Source: an uncultured Actinomycetes bacterium
GTDB lineage: Bacteria > Actinomycetota > Thermoleophilia > Solirubrobacterales > Solirubrobacteraceae
Length of the DNA: 64,000 nucleotides
Assembly (NCBI GenBank): GCA_937888775.1
Contig: CALAQT010000035.1
Location: 1-64,000, forward strand
Reading direction: 5' to 3'
In this document: in pieces, positions 9,149-17,100 of the stretch
Position numbering within the stretch: the first letter of the stretch is position 1
How the letters are laid out: each line of letters begins with the position of its first letter
Made by a program: the position numbers and the translations under genes
Notes under the pieces: generated by a model
The model's input: the letters and a program-made list of their open reading frames with translations, nothing else
The model's database searches: none
What the model was told of the DNA's origin: nothing

Positions 9149-9694
9149 TTGGAGTGCGCCGCTTGGGTGGCGTATTACCGTCACGATTGGCTGGTGTTCA
9201 TGCGTTCGGCGGTCGCGCTGACTCGTCACACGTTCGGACTGTCGTGGCGATCGACGATCCGCGGGGCGTGGCTGGTGTTGCGCGCAAACCAGCTCTGGGC
9301 GCCGTTTTCGGACAACGATCCGGATGGTGCGCGACGCGCGATGGAGCGTTTCTACCGGCTGATTGCCCGGCGATATGGCGAGTCGTTTGATCCCGCCAGG
9401 GCGGCCATGCTCGAGGTCGAGTGGTGGCGAGTGCACCGAGAGCACCAGCACGCGGATTCCGACTGCGATGCGCGCCCGTTGATCGACGCCCTGAGCGCTC
9501 TGTATTCATACGTCTATGGGGTGCCGGAGGCGGGAGTCCGCGTCGCTGCAGAGCAGCGGGCGCTGGCGATGCGCTTCTCGGACAGGTGGGTTCGGGAGGA
9601 GGAGTGTGATCTCGCCAGCCCGTTGATTGGCGAGGTGCGCACCGCGCTGGTGCGCTCCTACGCCGGTTTACTGGCAGCAGTCCATCGGCTCTAG
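9149..9694 (+). CDS. Conserved hypothetical protein (Trp-rich)
   Basis: About 181 residues if the TTG at 9149 is used; an ATG at 9200 is out of frame and the frame remains open further upstream, so the start is uncertain. Recognisable conserved blocks are WVAYYRHDWLVFMRSAVALT, GAWLVLRANQLWAPF, DNDPDGARRAMERFYRLIAR, VEWWRVHREHQH and AEQRALAMRFSDRWV. The pattern matches a family of uncharacterised actinobacterial proteins of similar length in my memory. It is helical, rich in Trp/Arg and His, with no signal peptide. No function is proposed. It is convergent with the SnoaL-like gene 37 bp downstream. Confidence 0.6.
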   Translation: MECAAWVAYYRHDWLVFMRSAVALTRHTFGLSWRSTIRGAWLVLRANQLWAPFSDNDPDGARRAMERFYRLIARRYGESFDPARAAMLEVEWWRVHREHQHADSDCDARPLIDALSALYSYVYGVPEAGVRVAAEQRALAMRFSDRWVREEECDLASPLIGEVRTALVRSYAGLLAAVHRL

Positions 9695-9731
9695 ACCTGC
9701 GCTCTCGCGGCAGGGCCGGGGCTGAAACCGT

Positions 9732-10157
9732 CTACAGCGCCTCCACTGCAGACCGGCTGAGGATGGCGGCGGTTTGGGCGGTGTCTTCTGATCCGCGGTA
9801 GTACTCGACTTTGCCGTCGCGGAAGCGCCAGTAGTGATGCAGGTTCATCGTCGCCCCGCGTCCGGCGTGGCGTGATCTGATCCCGAAACGCACCAGCGGG
9901 TGGACCTCGTTGTCGTCGTTGGCGGCGAAGCTCAACGGTGTGAACTCGGAGACCTCGACGGTACTGCCGATGTCGGAGAAGAAGCTCGCGACTTGATCTT
10001 TGCCGGTCCGCTGCCCGTACCAGGGCGCGGCGCCCGTGTCGCCCTCGGTGGCCCAGTCGACGTTGTCGGTGACGGCGTCGAGGATTGTCGCGAGGTCGGC
10101 GCGGCCGAACGCGTCGTAGATCGCTTTGACGGTGTTGACGTTGTGGCTCGCGCTCAT
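9732..10157 (-). CDS. SnoaL-like / ketosteroid-isomerase-fold protein
   Basis: 141 residues from ATG 10157. The frame continues upstream, but the homology-like part starts here (MSASHNVNTVKAIYDAFGRA). The order of helix (VKAIYDAFGRADLATIL), DNVDW, PWYGQRTGKDQVASFF and a C-terminal beta sheet ending YWRFRDGKVEYYRGSEDT is that of NTF2-like SnoaL proteins. Family members range from isomerases to hydrolases and polyketide cyclases, so the reaction cannot be stated. It is a probable single-gene unit. Confidence 0.8.
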   Translation of the reverse strand: MSASHNVNTVKAIYDAFGRADLATILDAVTDNVDWATEGDTGAAPWYGQRTGKDQVASFFSDIGSTVEVSEFTPLSFAANDDNEVHPLVRFGIRSRHAGRGATMNLHHYWRFRDGKVEYYRGSEDTAQTAAILSRSAVEAL

Positions 10158-10384
10158 CGACCCGCAGCGATAGCCGGCGGCAGTCGCAAATCTCGTGGCC
10201 TCGCAGTCCACCAGCCGCGGTCTCGCGCAACGCCGAGCCCGCCCGAGATTCGTGCGAGTTAACGCGTAAAGGCAGCCGAGGCGAGCCAGTCGTTTGGGTT
10301 CGGCTGCGGTTCGGCGCAGCTCGGGGCGCATAGCGGGGAAGCTCTCGACGATCGTGACATCATCGATCATGTCGCCCGCGAGCA

Positions 10385-10530
10385 GCCGCAGGTGCGCTCG
10401 TTCTTGATCCGCGGGAGCGGGAAAGAGACACTGGTGCGCGTCGCGCCCGAAACCCGGCGCCGGCTGCGAAGCGGCCCGGAAGGCGCTCGCGTGCTGATCG
10501 TCGGCGCCACCCCCGGACGCGCGTATGAGA
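10385..10530 (+). pseudogene. Cupin C-terminal fragment
   Basis: The short frame from 10392 reads VRVAPETRRRLRSGPEGARV then LIVGATPGRAYE, the end of a small cupin barrel as found in many actinobacterial cupin proteins. The metal-binding His motifs would lie upstream and are absent. It is probably a relic. Confidence 0.45.
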
Positions 10531-10652
10531 ACTCGAGGATCGGTGGTGCCGAGGTCATGGATTGCCCGACCGCGTCCACCGCGATGGCTCCCGACGGACC
10601 ACCGGCACTACTGACCACCTGACCACGTCAGCCACTGACCAGCCGAGGTACC

Positions 10653-11034
10653 ATGCCCAAGCCCAGCCAAGCCCTGTCGAGCGCGCTTGAGCGCTGGAAC
10701 GACGGCGATCTCGATGGCTACCTCGCGCTCGACCACGAGCAGATCCGACTGCACGGCTACTCGCCCGAACCGATGGACAAGACCGAGGTGCGCGCGCGTT
10801 CTACGAGGCCATCTTCGCCGCGTTTGACTCGCCGACACTCGAGTTCCACGAGGTCCTTTGGGAGGGCGGCGAGTGCGCGATCCGCTCACCATGACCGGCC
10901 ATCACACCGACATGCTCGGCCTCCTGGTGCAGATCGGCGCTGTTCCCGCGCCGTCGATTGCATCCACCCTCCCCGACGAGCTCTGCAGGCACCTTCAGCG
11001 CGACGTCGCCGACCACGCCCACGGCGTTCGCTGA
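10653..11034 (+). pseudogene. SnoaL-like protein, frameshifted
   Basis: ATG 10653 opens MPKPSQALSSALERWNDGDL, an NTF2-like first helix. The frame breaks near 10795 (continuation FYEAIFAAFDSPTLEFHEVL and LWEGGECAIR in a second frame) and again near 10888 (MTGHHTDMLGLLVQIGAV). Together these give a typical SnoaL-like ester-cyclase layout of about 125 residues. Two indels inactivate it. It is unrelated in detail to the intact SnoaL-like gene at 9732. Confidence 0.65.
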
Positions 11035-11233
11035 TCGATCGCTCATCGGGCGCTCGTGAGACGAAACGACCTTGCGCTCCAGAGCCTGTCGGGCGTCATC
11101 GTGAGATCTTCGAGTGCCCCGTGACTTCCTTGACCGCCACTGGGCGTTGCCCCACGCTGATGCCGCCGAAGCGGATTCCCACCCCGGTTGAGCGACAGGC
11201 TTCCGCGAACGGCTCGACGCCCTCGACAGCCGA

Positions 11234-11977
11234 TCACGGAGACCAGATAACGGGTGAGTCGAGCGTGCTGCTGGAGCCGTTGTAGCCGATCTGGGTGGCC
11301 TCGCCGTGCTCCATGAACGTCTCGCACGTGGTAAACCCCTGTCCGGCGGCAAACGGACTCGGTGTGTCGGCGTCCGGGCAAGGCGGGAAATAGCCCGTCA
11401 GGATCAGGTTGTTGTCCATCTGCCTGTTGTGCTCGATCGCCTGCACGGCGTCGGCCGGATCGTTGCTGCTGGTGTTGATCGCATGTCCGCTCAGATTCGT
11501 CATCAGGAGCTTGACGTACGTCGGCGTGCTGCACTTGGGGACACCAGTCAGCGAGATCCCCTTGAAGTCGGCCATGGACCCCGCGGTGATCGACTCGATC
11601 GTGAGCTGCAGCTTGTAGCTGGGACCACTGTTGCCGTTCGCCAGTGTCGTGTCGTAGTCGACGATCGCGGTCTGGCCGGGCTTCAGCATCGTGCCCGGCG
11701 CAGTGAGCTTCGCCGTCGCCCCGAGCGGAGGGCTGGCCGTGGACGAGGCGCCCGCGGCCGTCGAGCGGCTGGCCGCGGTTGATGTGGCGGCCGGCGTGAT
11801 GCTGCCCGCCGGCGTGGACGTGCTCGCGGCGCCGGGGTTGGCCGGTGTCGAGGCGACCGAGTTGGTGTTCGCGGCCGAGCTGTGGCTCTTGCTACTGCTT
11901 CCGCACGCTGCCAGCCCGCACACCGCCACCGCAGCCACCAGCGCGGCGCGCGCGGTCGCGCGTCCGGCCAGTCGCAT
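11234..11977 (-). CDS. Secreted lipoprotein with Ser/Thr/Ala linker
   Basis: 247 residues from ATG 11977 (a GTG at 11983 is in frame). A basic N-terminus and hydrophobic stretch end in the lipobox LAAC, predicting lipid attachment at that Cys and display outside the membrane. Residues about 30-85 form an Ala/Ser/Thr/Pro linker. The globular remainder has beta-rich text (MLKPGQTAIVDYDT, YKLQLTIESITAGSMADFKG) and three or four cysteines (PKCSTP, FPPCPD, FTTCETF) that could form disulphides. It resembles DUF4352-type extracellular beta-sandwich proteins, function unknown. The start sits inside a fragment of an ssb gene on the same strand, so its promoter region is probably recombinant. Confidence 0.7.
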   Translation of the reverse strand: MRLAGRATARAALVAAVAVCGLAACGSSSKSHSSAANTNSVASTPANPGAASTSTPAGSITPAATSTAASRSTAAGASSTASPPLGATAKLTAPGTMLKPGQTAIVDYDTTLANGNSGPSYKLQLTIESITAGSMADFKGISLTGVPKCSTPTYVKLLMTNLSGHAINTSSNDPADAVQAIEHNRQMDNNLILTGYFPPCPDADTPSPFAAGQGFTTCETFMEHGEATQIGYNGSSSTLDSPVIWSP

Positions 11978-11992
11978 GGCCACAGTTCCCGG

Positions 11993-12075
11993 GTTCCGGC
12001 AGGCAGCGAGCGCAATTCGGGATCGCGCGTTAGACGTCCCGTGATCTCAATTATTTGGAATGTGTCCTCCTCTTG
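11993..12075 (-). pseudogene. ssb: Single-stranded DNA-binding protein N-terminal fragment
   Basis: On the minus strand an AGGAGGACAC site is followed by codons for IIEITGRLTRDPELRSLPAG, the first strand and loop of bacterial Ssb. The expected ATG is not present (ATTCCA at that place), and after 25 residues the frame is lost just before the lipoprotein start. Only the first beta hairpin of the OB fold remains. Confidence 0.6.
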
Positions 12076-12389
12076 ATCTCTACGCTCGCGCCGACGTTGA
12101 TGTGGTGTCCGCTTCGCGGGCGGACATCGCGCGCCATGTGGTGATCTGCGGGGGCGCCCCGGCCATCGCGGCGGAAACGTCGTCGCGATCAGCCCCCGAT
12201 TCGAAGACCTCGCGCAACGCCCCGAGCTGCTGGTCGCCTTGCGCTCCCGGGAGCAGAACAACGCGCGGCGTCACGGCGTCGAGCAGCCCGCCCGCACACT
12301 CAACGACGTGGGCGTGCTGGCCGAGCCGCCGTTCGGTGCGCACCCGACCCGGGAGGAATGGTTGGGGTTAAGGGCAGCACCGCGCTGGC
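12076..12389. other. No convincing gene
   Basis: About 310 bp between the ssb fragment and the decarboxylase. One plus-strand frame (SPRFEDLAQRPELLVALRSR, about 12183-12360) is protein-like but has no start and no family I recognise; it may be another relic. Confidence 0.35.
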
Positions 12390-13752
12390 ATGATGGATGC
12401 CGTGATTCACGAGGTGTGGGGCGACGAGGCCGAGCTCGTGCGGGCCGCGGTGGAGTGGGCGGCGCAACGAGTCGTGCGGCCAACCGACTCGAAGACGACG
12501 GCGCGCCCGGCCTCGGAGCTTGCCGCCGCGGCCGGGCGCACCGTGACGCGGGGGGGGGATCGGGGGCACCGAGGCGCTGCGCGTCTTTCGCGACATCCTC
12601 CTCCCGGCGACGCGCTCGCAGGACGATCCGATGAATCTCGCCTACATCCCGTCCGCGCCGACGCGCGCCGCCGTGGCCTTCGACCTCGTTACCAGCGCGG
12701 CGAACGTGTTCGCCGGGGTCTGGGAGGCGGGAGCGGGCGCTATCTACGCCGAAAACGAGGCGCTGGGGTGGATCATCGAGCTGCTGGCGTGGCCACCGAG
12801 CGCCGCAGGCTGCTTCGTCGCCGGGGGCACCGGCGGGAACCTCTCCGCCCTCACCGCGGCGCGGCATGCGGCTCTGGCCCGCCGCGGAGAGCGGCCACCC
12901 GGCGGTTGGCGGCTGGCCTGCACGGCTGACGTGCACTCCTCCATCCGGGTCGCGGCGCGCGTGCTCGATGTCGGGATCGTCGAGGTGCCTGAGAACGCGC
13001 ACGGCCACCTCACCGGCGAAGCGCTGGCCGCCGCACTGGCGGACGAGCCCGACGACATCTTTGCCGTGGTGGCCTCCGCCGGCACGACGAATGCAGGACT
13101 TGTAGACGACTTGGCGGGCGTGGCCGCCACATGCGCCGACCACGGGGTGTGGTTGCACGTGGACGGCGCCTACGGCGGCGCGGCGCTCGCTGCCCCCAGC
13201 GTCCGTTGCCTCTTCGACGGCGCCGAGCTCGCGGACAGCTTCATCGTCGACCCGCACAAGTGGCTGTTCGCCCCCTACGACTGTTGTGCGCTGCTCTACA
13301 GCGATCCCGAGCCTGCGCGCGCCGCGCACTCGCAGACCGCGGGCTACCTGGACCAGATCGACCGCGAGGCCGGGAACCCGTCGGACCTCGCCATCCACCT
13401 GTCCCGGCGCGCGCGGGGGTTGCCGTTCTGGTTCAGCCTTGCGACCCACGGCACAGACCGCTACGTCGCGGCTATCGAGCGGACGCTCGAGACAACGCGC
13501 ACGGTGGCCGAGGCGATCCGGGCCTGCGATCACCTGGGCCTCGTCTGCGAGCCACAGCTCTCCGTGCTCCTGTTCGAGCGGCCCGGCTGGGACGAGGACG
13601 CGTACGCGGTTTGGTCGAACGCACTGGCGAAGAAGGGCGTGATCCTGTGCGTGCCGACCAAGTGGCATGGCCGCACGGTGCTACGCCTGGCCTTCGTGAA
13701 CCCAGACACGCAGCCCGCGCGCGTGATCGAGGTGCTGGAGACGCTGCGGTAA
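12390..13752 (+). pseudogene. PLP-dependent amino-acid decarboxylase, split by a frameshift
   Basis: The start ATG 12390 gives MMDAVIHEVWGDEAEL and reads to the G9 tract at 12550-12558. The rest (IGGTEALRVFRDILLPATRS, QDDPMNLAYIPSAPTRAAVA) is in the frame ending at 13752. Removing one G restores a single protein of about 453 residues, normal for group II decarboxylases (aromatic amino acid, glutamate, cysteine sulphinate types). Visible signatures: GGTGGNLSALTAAR, the aspartate of VDGAYGG that pairs with the PLP nitrogen, and the Schiff-base lysine in DPHKWLF. The substrate cannot be read from sequence. Apart from the G tract no damage is seen, so it may be a slippage-switchable gene, a recent mutation or a read error. 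A second start at ATG 12631 could give a truncated 373-residue protein. Confidence 0.85.
12550..12558 (+). repeat. G9 homopolymer at the frameshift point
   Basis: Nine consecutive G inside the decarboxylase gene. Eight would keep the protein in frame (RGGIGGTEAL). It is the longest G run I noticed in the window. Confidence 0.9.
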
Positions 13753-14138
13753 GGCCGCAACTCGCCGCGACACACAAGAGTCGCTCGTTGCAATCCGGTT
13801 CGAGCTCAGAGCTCGAGCCCTGCGCTGGCGGCGTCATCGGGGTCCGCCGTGCGTGAATCGCGGAGATGATCTCCTAGGAGTCAATCCCCCGAAGGTACGT
13901 GCCCCCGCTAGAGGGGCCGAGTGCAACAGCGGCCCGACCCGGCTGGTAGGTTCGCTCGGCGATGCACGGCGCAAGCGCCTCCTGGATCCGAACCCCGGCG
14001 CGCCAGACCACGACGATCAGCGCGATCCAGCGTCTCCAGAGCCGTCGTGAACCGCACGCGTTCCCGCATGGCAAATGCATGAGGCGTCGACCATCTATGT
14101 CCGGGGCGGTTTCCTTCGGGTAGGCTGGCAAGTGGACC
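13753..14138. other. Intergenic region, no gene seen
   Basis: About 385 bp before the glutamate dehydrogenase. A weak hairpin TGCGG-TAAGG-CCGCA at 13745-13759 overlaps the decarboxylase stop. Otherwise only short frames without motifs. The dehydrogenase promoter is expected here, but no confident boxes can be named. Confidence 0.4.
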
Positions 14139-17100
14139 GTGGCGCCAGACGTTCCGCACGCCGCGGGCGATGCCGGGTCGATCGAAGGGCTTGCAGCAAT
14201 GGCGTTGAGGGCGGAGGAGGCCGAGGCAGCGCTGATTGATTCCGTCTGCAGCTGCTTGCCCGATCACGTTGCGCCCGGGTTGGTAGACCGGTGCGCGGCG
14301 TTCGTCCGGCATTTCTACCATTGGGTGCCGCCGGAGGATCTGGCCGGGCGCAGCATCCGTGATCTTTGCGGCGCCGCGATGGCAGTCTGGGACTTCGCTC
14401 GCGACCGCACGCCCAGTTCCGCCAGCGTGCGAGCGTATAACCCCCGGGTTGGGGAGAACGGCTGGCAGTCGACGAACACGATCGTGGAGGTCGTCACCGA
14501 TGACATGCCGTTCTTGGTTGACTCGGTCGGCATGGAGCTCTCCCGTCACGGATACGGGATCCAGCTCTCGATCGTGCCGGTCATCGATGTGCTCCGGGAC
14601 GCGGAAGGTCTCCTCGCCGAGGTGTTCCCAGCAGGCGCAGGGATGACCGGCGCGGTGACCGAGTCGCTGATGCAGTTCGAAGTCGATCGCGAGACCGAGC
14701 CCGAGCGGCTCGAGGTGCTCGTCGATGACATCCGCCGGGTTCTCAGCGACGTCAGGGCGGCGGTGGAGGACTGGCCGATGATGCGCCAGCGGATGCAGGA
14801 GATCAGAGGTGGGGTCGTGTCGGTTGCTCCCCCGCTCGATCGAAGCGAGGTCGAGGAGGTCAATGCATTTCTTGAGTGGGTCGGTGGCGGGAACTTCATC
14901 TTCCTCGGGTACCGCGAGTACGACCTCGTCAGGGAGGCTGGGGAAGACTCTCTTTGCGCTGTCGACGGATCGGGTCTCGGCGTGCTTAGACACGGGAGCG
15001 CCATCGCCTCTATGAGCTTCGCAAGGCTCCCCGCCGTAGTCCGGGCCATGGCCCGAGTGCGTCAGCCGCTCATCCTGACAAAGGCGAACTCGCGCTCGAC
15101 GGTACGCCGGCCGGCGTACCTCGACTACATCGGTGTGAAGCGCTTCGAGGCGGGCGAGGTCTGTGGCGAGCGGCGTTTCCTCGGCTTGTACACCACCGCC
15201 GCCGAGAAGGCGAGCCCGCGCGAGATCCCGATCTTGCGGGACAAAGTTGAGCGCGTGATACGCCGGGCGGTGTTCACCGCTGAGAGCCATAACGCGAAGG
15301 CGCTGGCAAGGACGCTCGAGACCTACCCGCGGGACGAGCTGTTCCAGATCACGGACGAAGAGCTGTTCGCGATCTCGATGGGAATCGTCGCGCTCGGCGG
15401 ACGCCAGCGTGTGCGCCTGTTTGTGCGGAGCGATCCTTACAAGCGGTTTGTGTCCTGCCTGGTCTTCGTACCCCGCGATCGCTTCAACACCGACAACCGC
15501 GAGCGGATCGCCTCGGTCCTGAGCGACGCGTTTGACGCCACCGAAATCGACTGGGCGCTGCGCCTGTCCGACTCGATGCTCGCGCGGATCCACTACGTCG
15601 TGCGCTGCAGCGCGGCCGAGGCGGACCGCGACGTCGCTGAGATCGAGCGCCGGATCGCCGAGGTGACGCGGCCCTGGACCGGCGATCTCGCGGATGCCTT
15701 GAAAGACGTGCATGGCGAGGAGCGGGGCAACGCCCTGTTTCGCCGCTACAGGGCGGCGTTCCCGATCGCCTATCGCGCCGACTGGCGAGCTCGTGCGGCG
15801 GTCGCCGACATCGACCGTGCCGAGGCTCTCGCCGCCGGCAACGGGCTCGTCATGAGCGTCTATCTGACCGAAGCCGGCCGGACATCATTTCGATGCAAGC
15901 TGTTCAGCCCGGGTGAGCGGATCGCGCTCTCGGATGTCTTGCCGATTTTCGAGAACATGGGCTTGCAGGTCGACGACGAGCGTCCGTACGAGATCAAGCC
16001 AGAGGGTCGGCGTGCCGCTTGGATCTACGACATCGGCGTCGTTTGCGACTTCGACGTCGACCTGCGGACCGAAGCGACGCGCACTGCCTTCCAGGACGCC
16101 TTCACGAGGGTCTACAGCGGTGAGTTCGAGAACGACGGACTCGGTGCGCTGCTCCTCGGAGCTGGTTTGACCGGTCGCGAAGTCTCGCTGCTGCGTGCGC
16201 TCCTGAAATACCTGCGCCAGGCCGGCGTAACGTTCAGCGACCGCTACCTGCAGCAGGCGCTGACCGGCAATCCGGCTGTGGCTCGGCTGCTCGTCGGGCT
16301 TTTCGGTGCGAGGCTTGACCCCGACCGCTACGACCTCGTAGCAGCCGACCGGCTCAGAGCCGAGATCGATCGAGCGATCGTCGAGATCGCCAGCCTCGAT
16401 CAGGCCCGCATCCTGCGCGATTGTCTCGCGATCGTCGGCGCCACCGTCCGAACTAACTACTACCAGCGTTCTCCAGAAGGGCAGCCGAAGGCCCAGCTAT
16501 CGCTCAAGCTCGATCCCTCGCTGATGCCCTTCCTCCCGTTTCCTCGCCCCCGGTTCGAGATCTTCGTCTACTCGCCGCGGATGGAGGGCGTGCACCTGCG
16601 CGGCGGGAAGGTTGCGCGCGGCGGGATCCGCTGGACGGACCGGCGCGAGGACTTCCGCACGGAGGTCCTAGGGTTGATGAACGCAGAAATGGTCAAGAAC
16701 GCGGTCATCGTTCCGGTCGGTGCGAAGGGAGGATTCGTGACCAAGCGCCCGCCGTCCACGGGCGGACGCAAGGCGCTGCTCGAGGGGGCTGCTGACTGCT
16801 ACCGGCTATTCGTGTCGGGCCTGCTCGATCTGACGGACAACATCGTCGGTGGGAAGGTCGTTCCTCCACCTGCGGTCATCCGCCACGACGGGGACGACGT
16901 TTACCTCGTGATTGCCGCTGACGACGGAACCGCCTCGCTGTCGGATCTCGCAAACGGCGTCGCGGCTGAGTATGGCTTCTGGCTCGGAGACTCCTTCGCA
17001 GCGGGCGGATCGCATGGCGACGACGACAAGAAGATGGGCATCACCGCTCGCGGGGCTTGGGAATCGGTCAGGCGCCATTTCCGCAATCTCGGAGTAGCAG

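Noticed and set aside
12271..13668. Minus-strand frame of 465 codons over the decarboxylase
   Set aside because: Shadow of a PLP enzyme with a clear Schiff-base lysine on the other strand.
13790..13830. GGTTCGAGCTC... resembling a tRNA T-arm
   Set aside because: No acceptor stem, D-arm or anticodon arm can be folded around it.
13908..15713. Minus-strand open frame of 601 codons over the start of the glutamate dehydrogenase
   Set aside because: No family features and no ribosome site; the dehydrogenase on the other strand is unmistakable.
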